Assembly: GCA_030594665.1 (NCBI GenBank)
Contig: JAUVET010000107.1
Coordinates: forward strand, 1 to 5,960
Source of the DNA: Methanosarcinaceae archaeon
GTDB taxonomy: Archaea; Halobacteriota; Methanosarcinia; Methanosarcinales; Methanosarcinaceae
Length of the DNA: 5,960 nucleotides
Direction: 5' to 3'
The notes under the pieces are model-generated. The model worked only from the letters and a program-made list of their open reading frames with translations, was not told where the DNA came from and searched no databases. Made by a program: the position numbers and the translations under genes. Position 1 is the first letter of the stretch. Every line of letters begins with the position of its first letter. This document shows, piece by piece, positions 1-4,592 of this stretch.

Positions 1-1
1 G

Positions 2-142
2 GTCAATGCCCACCTTGGTGTAAAATGCCATGTGCTTGGTAAGTGGAGTGCTGCAACCGGATGCGCCGAGATCGCGCGTGATATTGCAGGGGGAGCAGAG
101 GATATTCTGGGGATCGATGTGAATTTTAAGTGTTCTGCATAG
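2..142 (+). CDS. C-terminal end of an unidentified protein (possible ASKHA-fold, methanogenesis marker 12-like)
   Basis: This reading frame is open from the window edge to a TAG stop, leaving 46 residues of a gene that starts outside the window. Near the middle it reads LGKWSAATGCAEIARDI, followed by GGAEDILGIDV. A glycine followed by small residues and an Ala-rich helix close to the C-terminus is the usual look of the last nucleotide-binding segment in ASKHA-fold (actin/sugar-kinase-like) proteins. From memory the ending resembles methanogenesis marker protein 12, but that match is unverified and the fragment is short. Codon use is GC-richer than in the 2.4-4.7 kb segment, so it looks like resident chromosome. 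Read-through past the TAG would enter a T-rich intergenic stretch, so the stop looks genuine. I am fairly sure it is coding and unsure of the identity. Confidence 0.65.
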   Translation, partial: VNAHLGVKCHVLGKWSAATGCAEIARDIAGGAEDILGIDVNFKCSA

Positions 143-178
143 TTTTTGAATCGTGTTTTGGGTTTGACTTTTAATCGA

Positions 179-237
179 TGTGGTAATTTGATTGGCATGT
201 TGCTGTTTGTAGTTTGAAACGCCAACCAAACACCACA
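179..237. terminator. Imperfect inverted repeat between convergent genes, probable terminator
   Basis: The left arm 179-196 (TGTGGTAATTTGATTGGC) pairs with the right arm 221-237 (GCCAACCAAACACCACA). The stem has about 15 base pairs, one A/C mismatch and one small bulge, around a 24-nt loop. It lies between two converging genes and is flanked by T-runs on the left (143-173) and A-runs on the right (237-240). This suits transcription ending from both sides. The terminator role is inference; archaeal termination depends mainly on U-tracts. Confidence 0.4.
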
Positions 238-247
238 AAACATATAC

Positions 248-772
248 TCATTTTTTATCAATCTGATTCGTTTTCTTATACAACTGCCATCCGGACGAAT
301 CAATTTTTCTATTTGGTAATACAACTATTGTTCCATCGCTTGTAATTATACGTGTTTTTCTAAGTGTGACATTGATGATCTCACCTTTATACTTCATCGT
401 CTCGATCCGGTCACCAATATTAAAGTGCTTATCAAATAGAAGGAACACACCTGCCACTGCATCAGATAAGATGTCTTTAACGGCCAGGGCAACGGCAGCA
501 CCAATCAAAATTGAAGTACCTATGAGAGGTAGTAAAAGCTCTTTTATCTCCAGTAACTCAATGATATATATCAAAACAATATACCATAATACATACACTA
601 TGCATCTCCTCAAGATGTTTTGCATATCTTCAGGTAAATTTGTAACTCTTAAATGTTTTTTAACCAGCCGGCCGATCGTCCCAATAACAAAGATGGCAAC
701 AATCAACACAATTAGTGATTCTAAATAGACCTTCGCTTCTTGCGGTATATAAAAAAAATCGATGTTAATCAT
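248..772 (-). CDS. Short MscS-family mechanosensitive channel protein
   Basis: This is a 174-residue membrane protein of the small-conductance mechanosensitive channel family, which opens under membrane tension to release solutes during osmotic downshock. Hydrophobic segments lie at about residues 17-37, 56-76 and 79-98. The third has the Gly/Ala-rich pore helix (GTSILIGAAVALAVKDILSD, 85-104) that packs the MscS heptamer, followed by AGVFLLF. Residues 115-160 form the beta domain with the family signatures IGDRIE (119-124), GEIINV (130-135) and DGTIVVLPN (146-154). The protein stops about 20 residues after the PN motif. It therefore lacks the alpha/beta cytoplasmic domain that forms the vestibule in E. 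coli MscS (286 aa). The TGA end follows a polar, Lys-rich tail and no frameshift is evident, so a naturally short form is likely. The start is preceded by GTGAT three bases upstream, matching part of the archaeal anti-Shine-Dalgarno. It is separated by 143 bp from the ATPase gene upstream. Confidence 0.88.
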   Translation of the reverse strand: MINIDFFYIPQEAKVYLESLIVLIVAIFVIGTIGRLVKKHLRVTNLPEDMQNILRRCIVYVLWYIVLIYIIELLEIKELLLPLIGTSILIGAAVALAVKDILSDAVAGVFLLFDKHFNIGDRIETMKYKGEIINVTLRKTRIITSDGTIVVLPNRKIDSSGWQLYKKTNQIDKK

Positions 773-790
773 TTAATCACACATATCCAC

Positions 791-922
791 TCAGTTAACA
801 ATTCTTATTCCCGATTCGTATGCTTTTTGTATCTGCTCATATAAGAATATTGTGAATAGTGTCGCGTCAACGTCCGAGTGTCGATTATTAAGGGCATGGA
901 TAATATGACACAACTCTAAACT
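791..922 (-). pseudogene. Orphan open frame, possible C-terminal gene remnant
   Basis: On the minus strand a 43-codon frame without an ATG runs from just after an in-frame TAA (923-925) to a TGA at 791-793. It overlaps the last bases of the ATPase gene in another frame. The conceptual peptide reads plausibly as protein, for example HSDVDATLFTIFLYEQIQKA then YESGIRIVN, with an amphipathic helical pattern and ordinary codon choice. It has no start and no visible upstream part. It may be the tail of a decayed gene into which the ATPase was placed, or a chance open frame. I do not recognise the family. The interval also contains an 8-bp inverted repeat, ATTCTTAT (801-808) and ATAAGAAT (841-848). 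Confidence 0.2.
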
Positions 923-2340
923 TTACTGTCAACAACATTAAAAACCCTCTTCATGTCCTGCATATCAAAACTCAAAACCCCGTTATCTTTTGCAAACTGT
1001 TTTGCATTTTTTGTTAATCCATTCTTTGAAATAATGCAGAAATGTTCATGTCGATTACTATTTTTCCAATCAACATGTTTTGTTTTGTTGATCAATTTTT
1101 CAATAACATCCACACCGATCTTCCGATTTTTCCATTTACATTCAACAAACATGATATCTCTTGATCCTTCATTGAATGCCACAAGGTCGATCTCATTGTC
1201 CTTGTGCCACCACTTGCCAATTCTCTCAAACCTGAACGGCAGATCATCCATGATCCCGTACAGGAATTCTCGCGAAACATCTTCAAAAACAAAACTCGTA
1301 TGAACATCCAATTGCGACTTTATGGTTTGGATCAGGACATCAGTATTGCCATATTCGATCTGTGCTTCATTTGGGTAGATAAATTTAAACCAAAAGTTAA
1401 ACAGGTTATCTTCCAGGTAATATCGAATATCACGTACATTTTCTTTTTTTATTGTAACCGGTGTGGATCGTTTAACGATCCTGAGGTTATGCAAGACATC
1501 TATGTATCTTGAAACCACAGACTTATCGAGTCCGGTTGTGCTGATTATCTCAGAAGACCTGGTGTTTCCAAATGCGATCGCTTTCAATATGAGGAAATAG
1601 TTCCTTGGCTCGCGCACTTCTTCCATCAATAAGAATTCAGGCTCCCTTTGCAATACCGAACCTTTACTGAGCAGCATATTTTCTATATTCTTCAAAACGC
1701 TATTGCGGTCATTGAACATCGAAAGATAGAATGGTATTCCTCCAAGTATTGCATACGTCTCAATACAGCCCTGTATGTCGTATTTTGGGACAAATTTACA
1801 TACATCTTTGAAGCGGAGTGGTTCAACCAACCACTGCCCTGTACGCCTCCCATAGAGCGGACTTTTGTATCCGAGCAGTGACTCCATCATTGAAACACTT
1901 GAACCGCACAGTATCAAGGATATTTTAGATTCTGATATGATCTCATCATATATCTTCTGGAACATTGATTCAATATCTCTTTTGGGATCGTGGAGATATG
2001 GGAATTCATCAATTACAATGATTATTTGTTCCTTGAACCTTTTTGAAAAATCCCTGAAAAGTTCAATATAATCGGTAAATTCCGCGGTTGAAAACAATGG
2101 CTCATCCACCATTTCTGCCATACTGGATTGAAGTTCTTTGATATTGTCATCCCATCGTTTTTTTCCGGCAAGGAAGTAGATAGATGGCGTTTGCGGTTTG
2201 CTTTCCATGAACCTTGCCAATAAATGCGTCTTGCCAACCCTGCGCCTACCATAAAAAATAAGCAGTTGGGGCTTATGTTCTAATAAACGTTCGTTTAAGA
2301 AAGCGAGTTCCACTTCGCGGTTGATGAATTGTTGCAACAT
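916..2340 (-). CDS. Archaeal AAA+ ATPase with winged helix and C-terminal DUF234 nuclease-like domain
   Basis: This 474-residue protein has the usual length and order of the archaeal ATPase_2/DUF234 family. An N-terminal P-loop ATPase carries Walker A GRRRVGKT (31-38), Walker B IIIVIDEF (106-113) and a sensor-like LILCGSS (142-148). GRRTGQW (164-170) and LGGIPFYL (199-206) are further family signatures. A winged-helix segment lies at about 249-300 (SSEIISTTGLDKSVVSRYI). The C-terminal DUF234 region has a PD-(D/E)XK-like set of acidic residues: E353, D385 in EIDLVAF, and E400-x-K402 in VECKWKN, so all expected catalytic positions appear intact. Members are abundant in archaea, often near mobile DNA, and their cellular role is unsettled. 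DNA binding with ATP-dependent activity is inferred from the domains. The gene begins 47 bp from the left end of the 2387-4678 element but lies outside it. No Shine-Dalgarno is visible, consistent with a leaderless transcript from the TATA box at 2363-2370. It ends with TAG. Confidence 0.92.
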   Translation of the reverse strand: MLQQFINREVELAFLNERLLEHKPQLLIFYGRRRVGKTHLLARFMESKPQTPSIYFLAGKKRWDDNIKELQSSMAEMVDEPLFSTAEFTDYIELFRDFSKRFKEQIIIVIDEFPYLHDPKRDIESMFQKIYDEIISESKISLILCGSSVSMMESLLGYKSPLYGRRTGQWLVEPLRFKDVCKFVPKYDIQGCIETYAILGGIPFYLSMFNDRNSVLKNIENMLLSKGSVLQREPEFLLMEEVREPRNYFLILKAIAFGNTRSSEIISTTGLDKSVVSRYIDVLHNLRIVKRSTPVTIKKENVRDIRYYLEDNLFNFWFKFIYPNEAQIEYGNTDVLIQTIKSQLDVHTSFVFEDVSREFLYGIMDDLPFRFERIGKWWHKDNEIDLVAFNEGSRDIMFVECKWKNRKIGVDVIEKLINKTKHVDWKNSNRHEHFCIISKNGLTKNAKQFAKDNGVLSFDMQDMKRVFNVVDSKV

Positions 2341-2373
2341 GATTATACTAATTGTGTTGCAACTATATAGTTG
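2331..2373 (-). promoter_or_regulatory. ATPase promoter with palindromic TATA box and repeated operator-like 8-mer
   Basis: The 14-bp perfect palindrome CAACTATATAGTTG (2360-2373) contains a TATA-like core, CTATATAG, centred about 26 bp upstream of the ATPase ATG. That spacing fits a leaderless archaeal transcript beginning at or next to the start codon. The 8-bp palindrome GTTGCAAC occurs twice, at 2331-2338 (overlapping the first codons) and at 2356-2363 (overlapping the TATA palindrome), 25 bp apart. A protein bound to either would block transcription start. Autoregulation by the ATPase's own winged helix is a guess. Confidence 0.45.
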
Positions 2374-2377
2374 TTAT

Positions 2378-2384
2378 GATGGTG
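2378..2384. repeat. Left copy of putative target-site duplication GATGGTG
   Basis: GATGGTG lies two bases outside the left 86-bp repeat. The same 7-mer directly abuts the outer end of the right repeat at 4679-4685. If the duplication is 9 bp, the copies are GATGGTGCA and GATGGTGTG, matching at 7 of 9 positions. If the element instead begins at 2385 (CA), the duplication is an exact 7 bp. Confidence 0.45.
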
Positions 2385-2386
2385 CA

Positions 2387-2472
2387 GGCTTTGTATATAA
2401 AGTCGAATTATGCCCTGACTTTATACACAGACTCTTTTCTTTTTACACAGGACGTACTTTATACACAAAGCC
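2387..2472 (+). repeat. Left 86-bp terminal repeat, with internal repeated units
   Basis: The repeat starts with GGCTTTGTATATAAAGT (2387-2403), whose inverted copy ACTTTATACACAAAGCC (2456-2472) ends it with one mismatch. Two more units, CTTTATACACAG (2419-2430) and CTTTTTACACAG (2439-2450), lie between in the same orientation as the end unit, at 20- and 18-bp steps. The first 12 bases from 2393 can also fold back on 2417-2428 (11 of 12 match). Such an arrangement could be a transposase-binding end or an iteron-like protein-binding array. Confidence 0.7.
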
Positions 2473-2555
2473 CTACACTACGGGATTTGGGTAAGGGTTG
2501 GTAACTACCTCATAATTCAAAGCAAGAAATAGATTTGTTTAAGTATATGGAGACG

Positions 2556-2571
2556 CTGTGCTTTAGCACAG
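2556..2571 (+). repeat. Stem-loop resembling an IS200/IS605-type transposon end
   Basis: CTGTGC (2556-2561) and GCACAG (2566-2571) form a perfect 6-bp stem closed by TTTA. The wider context, GGAGACG before and GGATAGTT after, resembles the right-end/guide-RNA hairpin of TnpB-carrying IS200/IS605 elements, where a GCTTTAGC apex is common. No TnpA or TnpB coding sequence is visible nearby, so at most this is a relic. The family comparison is from memory. Confidence 0.3.
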
Positions 2572-2645
2572 GGATAGTTATTGTAGGATGGGAAATTTAT
2601 GCTCGTATATGGAAATGTATTTTTGCAAGATGTTTATGCACAAAT

Positions 2646-2740
2646 TTAGTATCTACCACTCCGCAAGTGCGATTTATAATTATTCTGTGATAAAACCGAT
2701 GTAATAAAAGTTACAAAAAACTGATACGGATTAGTATCTA
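2646..2740 (+). repeat. 10-bp direct repeat TTAGTATCTA in the PIN operon promoter region
   Basis: TTAGTATCTA occurs at 2646-2655 and again at 2731-2740. Each copy is followed by a loosely similar stretch ending in a TATA-like run (ATTTATAA near 2672, CTATATTTA at 2754-2762). The second copy is part of a 5-bp inverted repeat, GATAC (2723-2727) and GTATC (2734-2738). The arrangement suggests a duplicated promoter or operator. Binding by the HTH protein encoded downstream is speculation. Confidence 0.3.
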
Positions 2741-2754
2741 TTAATTTCGTAAGC

Positions 2755-2760
2755 TATATT
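2755..2760 (+). promoter_or_regulatory. Probable TATA box of the PIN operon
   Basis: TATATT lies in GCTATATTTAGG, centred about 26 bp before the ATG at 2784 and 17 bp before the ATG at 2775. The usual archaeal TATA-to-start distance therefore favours a leaderless transcript that begins at the second ATG (MIRFVFDAN). No strong Shine-Dalgarno precedes either start. Confidence 0.4.
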
Positions 2761-2774
2761 TAGGTTAGAATAGT

Positions 2775-3401
2775 ATGAGTCATATGATTAGATTTGTTTT
2801 TGATGCAAACGTTCCTTGGGATTTGGAAAAAATAAACAAACTTGACAAAATAATGCAAGCACTAGATAATTCTAATTTTAAGATTTGCATGTCTAATGAT
2901 AATTTTATTGAAATGCATCATAATGTACGTAATAAATTCAGAAAGTATCAATTTGTTGTTATAGATGAAACAGATGAAACGGACTTCAAAGAATTTAGGA
3001 CCAGAATACGAAATGAAAACATTATGTTAGACAAAAAAGATTCTGCTGTGTTATATTCTTGTAATAAAATTGATGCTGATTTTATCGTAAGCTCAGATAC
3101 ACGTGTTTTATTGGAAGCAAAAAAGTATATAAAAATGTTTGATAGAAAAACACAAGCGTTTCATCTTTTGGATGTAATACAATATTTGAAAAAAACGGGA
3201 ATTTTGGATGCAAAATCTTGTTTGAATATGTCCCTTGATCTGTACAAAAAGAAGGAAATACCTCATTTGGTTACTAATCATGGATATGAACTAATAGATG
3301 ATACCCTTAAGCGGAATGATTGGATTAGTGATGAAACAAAATCCTGTATGGATACATTTAATAATTATAAACAACACATATCTAACTACTATCAATTATG
3401 A
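2775..3401 (+). CDS. PIN-domain ribonuclease-like protein, candidate toxin
   Basis: This 208-residue protein has the layout of a PIN domain, the metal-dependent RNase fold of VapC-type toxins. The four acidic positions can be placed: D10 in FVFDAN, E46 in NFIEMHHN, D89 in KKDSAVL and D108 in VSSDTRVL. The strand-helix context typical of the fold surrounds them, and HLLDVIQYLKK (130-140) matches the common PIN ending. Residues about 145-208 are an extra polar, probably helical C-terminal extension not found in minimal VapC proteins of about 130 residues. The true start may be the second ATG (2784, MIRFVFDAN), because a TATA box lies about 26 bp before it. The gene heads an operon: its TGA overlaps the Shine-Dalgarno of the HTH gene 14 bp downstream. 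Nuclease chemistry is inferred from the motifs. A toxin role is inferred from the partner gene and mobile context. The order, toxin before antitoxin, is the reverse of typical vapBC. Codons are strongly AT-biased. Confidence 0.8.
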   Translation: MSHMIRFVFDANVPWDLEKINKLDKIMQALDNSNFKICMSNDNFIEMHHNVRNKFRKYQFVVIDETDETDFKEFRTRIRNENIMLDKKDSAVLYSCNKIDADFIVSSDTRVLLEAKKYIKMFDRKTQAFHLLDVIQYLKKTGILDAKSCLNMSLDLYKKKEIPHLVTNHGYELIDDTLKRNDWISDETKSCMDTFNNYKQHISNYYQL

Positions 3402-3405
3402 GGAG
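3400..3405 (+). promoter_or_regulatory. Shine-Dalgarno GAGGAG of the HTH gene, overlapping the PIN stop
   Basis: GAGGAG begins inside the TGA stop of the PIN gene and lies ten bases before the ATG at 3416. The overlap suggests coupled translation of the two proteins and supports the chosen start. Confidence 0.6.
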
Positions 3406-3415
3406 CATGTAAATA

Positions 3416-3775
3416 ATGGAGTCTGCAACAAAAGAGGTCATGGATGGATTGTTCCAAGGAAATTTATCAATTTCAGAAGCATCCGAAAAATTAGGTGTGT
3501 CTGAAGATGAAATTCATAATATGATGGACGATTATGAATATGTGCCCACAGCAACAGAAATTTATGAAATTGGCAATATAATTCAGGAAAATTTGAATTA
3601 TATTGAAAATAACATTTTTATACCTCATAAAATAACAAATGCATCCTTCGATAAACCCACAACAACCGATGTTTTACCCGAAGGTCAAATTGATATTGAT
3701 AAACTTCTATCAGTGCCAACAGATGCAAACAGTATTACCATACCTTATCCAGAAAACAACCCTTATCATGGGTGA
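3416..3775 (+). CDS. Small HTH protein, candidate antitoxin/regulator
   Basis: This is a 119-residue acidic protein. Residues 8-40 form a short helix-turn-helix, with a GNLSISEASEKLGVSEDEI core (15-33). The core resembles the UPF0175-type antitoxin pattern, in which a short 'G-K/N-(I/L)-S-x-x-E/K-A-A' helix precedes 'G-x-S-x-x-E'. Residues 44-119 are low in hydrophobic content and Pro/Asn/Thr-rich, ending IPYPENNPYHG. This looks like the flexible tail with which antitoxins wrap their toxins. The gene lies 14 bp after the PIN gene with a good Shine-Dalgarno, and its TGA overlaps the next start (GTGA, 3772-3775). The placement next to a PIN nuclease makes an antitoxin that also represses its own promoter the simplest reading, but this is inference. 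A plain transcriptional regulator is possible. No exact family is recognised. Confidence 0.72.
   Translation: MESATKEVMDGLFQGNLSISEASEKLGVSEDEIHNMMDDYEYVPTATEIYEIGNIIQENLNYIENNIFIPHKITNASFDKPTTTDVLPEGQIDIDKLLSVPTDANSITIPYPENNPYHG
3771..3775 (+). promoter_or_regulatory. Shine-Dalgarno GGTGA spanning the HTH gene stop
   Basis: GGTGA matches the archaeal 16S tail and is spaced five bases from GTG at 3781. It contains the stop of the HTH gene, so ribosomes ending there could re-initiate on the third gene. It argues for 3781 over 3772 as the start. Confidence 0.45.
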
Positions 3776-4203
3776 GAATTGTGAATATTTCATCCAAATA
3801 TAGAACGATATTAGCAGATGAGATTAATTACTGCCGTGCTAAAATTAATGCCGAGAGTGACCTACGGAAAAAGGCTTATTATTATAGTTCTGCTTATGGG
3901 ATGACTCGACGAATTTTCAATTTGGAATTCGACCCTCAATTACAATTTATTGATTTTATCCTTAACAGTTCATATCAAGCAATTTTCAGTCGCATAGCTA
4001 TCACCATGTCTGGTGATAATACAATTCCAATTACAGACGAATTTTTCAGTGGACTAAACAATTGTCTTGAATTGTTAGAAGAAAGAATCAGATTGAATGA
4101 AGATACTTATGACGTTCTTGAAAAAATTGTTAATCTAACATCTACAATTGATGGGAATGGATATTACCTTATGCAAAAGGGAGTTCCAGTTTACACTGAA
4201 TAA
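3772..4203 (+). CDS. Unrecognised, probably all-helical protein, third gene of the PIN/HTH operon
   Basis: I do not recognise this protein of about 143 residues. It begins with GTG at 3772, overlapping the upstream TGA. A second GTG at 3781 is preceded at five bases by GGTGA (3771-3775), a good archaeal Shine-Dalgarno, so the shorter 140-residue form is at least as likely. Amphipathic helices are suggested at about residues 8-27, 32-50, 56-76 and 90-122. The stretch AYYYSSAYGMTRRIFN (35-50) is the most distinctive. There are no histidines, so it lacks the RX4-6H motif of HEPN nucleases. There is no signal peptide, membrane segment or cysteine cluster. Tight coupling to the PIN and HTH genes suggests the product joins the same complex, for example as a chaperone-like third component or second antitoxin. 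That is inference. It ends in TAA shortly before a T-run. Confidence 0.75.
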   Translation: MRIVNISSKYRTILADEINYCRAKINAESDLRKKAYYYSSAYGMTRRIFNLEFDPQLQFIDFILNSSYQAIFSRIAITMSGDNTIPITDEFFSGLNNCLELLEERIRLNEDTYDVLEKIVNLTSTIDGNGYYLMQKGVPVYTE

Positions 4204-4216
4204 TTAAATCCAAAAA

Positions 4217-4226
4217 TTTCTTTTTT
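4217..4226 (+). terminator. T-run terminator after the three-gene operon
   Basis: TTTCTTTTTT follows the TAA of the third gene by 13 bases, in a stretch beginning AAAAATTTC. Archaeal RNA polymerase stops on such U-tracts without a hairpin. It separates the operon from the zinc-ribbon gene, which would then need its own promoter; none is obvious at the expected distance. Confidence 0.45.
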
Positions 4227-4245
4227 CACTTTAGAAAGTATATAC

Positions 4246-4428
4246 ATGAAAGGCCAATATGCTGATCGAGCGTGTCCAATTTGTCAGACAATGATATCAG
4301 GAATTGAAAAAATATGTCCTAATTGTAAAACCCGAGTTGGGAAGTGTCCAAAAATTCAGAATTTCCAGGATCTTATAAGGATTGGATACAAAAACGCTGA
4401 AACTTCATTGTCCAAAATTAACTATTAG
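4246..4428 (+). CDS. Small zinc-ribbon protein, in-frame TAG stop with possible extension to 4578
   Basis: This 60-residue protein has two cysteine pairs, C10-P-I-C13 and C24-P-N-C27, separated by ten residues, with a further C34. It is a zinc-ribbon or rubredoxin-knuckle type metal site. After it comes a polar helical tail (IQNFQDLIRIGYKN, 37-50). Such proteins bind nucleic acid or act as small protein-interaction modules; the target here is unknown. No Shine-Dalgarno is clear, and GTATATAC immediately before the ATG is too close to be its own TATA box. The TAG stop at 4426-4428 is followed in the same frame by 49 sense codons to TAA at 4576-4578. That part includes an acidic linker and a second Cys/His cluster (RCHGQCEAPSE). 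The gene might therefore be a 110-residue protein read through at TAG, or interrupted by a nonsense mutation. It sits downstream of the PIN operon within the same element. Confidence 0.55.
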   Translation: MKGQYADRACPICQTMISGIEKICPNCKTRVGKCPKIQNFQDLIRIGYKNAETSLSKINY

Positions 4429-4578
4429 TCTATACATTCAACTGTTACAAAAATAGAAGAAAACGATACAACTATAGAAAATAGAGACATGCGCCTCATT
4501 AGGATAATTAATGGCAAAACACCTCCCCGATGCCACGGACAGTGCGAAGCGCCGTCCGAGATCATTGACAAATTATAA
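4429..4578 (+). other. In-frame continuation of the zinc-ribbon gene beyond its TAG
   Basis: The frame stays open for 49 codons after the TAG, in the phase of the zinc-ribbon gene. It includes TKIEENDTTIENRDMRLIRI and then KTPPRCHGQCEAPSEIIDKL. An internal ATG at 4489 would give a 29-residue peptide. Base composition rises in GC from about 4515 onward, unlike the AT-rich start, so the end could also be sequence joined from another source. Function unknown. Confidence 0.3.
4536..4558. repeat. GC-rich stem-loop within the AT-rich element
   Basis: CGGAC (4536-4540) pairs with GTCCG (4554-4558). After one A/C mismatch, GTGC (4542-4545) pairs with GCGC (4549-4552) with one G-U, closed by GAA. No T-run follows on the plus strand, so it is not a classical terminator. 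On the minus strand it is followed by GGGGAGGTG, which looks like a Shine-Dalgarno with no start codon at the proper distance. It could be a small RNA element or a recombination site. Confidence 0.4.
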
Positions 4579-4592
4579 TTGCATATCTTAAT

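Larger units (their letters stand above)
2473..2774. other. Gene-free stretch upstream of the PIN operon
   Basis: With the promoter region of the ATPase, 2341-2774 is the longest part of the window without a credible gene. After the left terminal repeat it holds a stem-loop at 2556-2571 that resembles an IS200/IS605 end, a 10-bp direct repeat (2646-2655 and 2731-2740), a small inverted repeat (2723-2738) and the TATA-like promoter of the PIN gene. A 38-codon ATG frame at 2588-2704 has a residue mix and codon use that do not look like protein. Confidence 0.5.

Noticed and set aside
366..728. Plus-strand open frame opposite the MscS-type gene
   Set aside because: It is a shadow of the channel gene; composition is Ser/Thr/Ile-rich and no ribosome site is present.
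801..848. ATTCTTAT/ATAAGAAT inverted repeat as a terminator
   Set aside because: The stem is only 8 A/T-rich pairs with a 32-nt loop and lacks a following T-run, so it is weak and possibly chance.
916..2340. ATPase as part of the mobile element
   Set aside because: The terminal repeats and the GATGGTG copies place it outside the left boundary, and its TATA box also lies outside. It could still be mobile on its own.
2419..2468. Regularly spaced 12-bp units considered as a CRISPR array
   Set aside because: Only three short imperfect units with 6-8 bp between them, repeated identically at 4625-4674; this suits a binding array or transposon end, not repeats with unique spacers.
2588..2704. 38-codon ATG frame upstream of the PIN gene
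   Set aside because: Met/Tyr/Cys-rich product with no protein-like pattern and no clear ribosome site; it overlaps the repeats of the promoter region.
3772..4203. Third operon gene as a HEPN nuclease
   Set aside because: It contains no histidine, so the RX4-6H catalytic motif cannot be present.
4531..4562. GC-rich stem-loop as a tRNA or tRNA fragment
   Set aside because: Only a single hairpin is present; no T-arm GTTCRA motif, anticodon arm or acceptor stem can be found around it.
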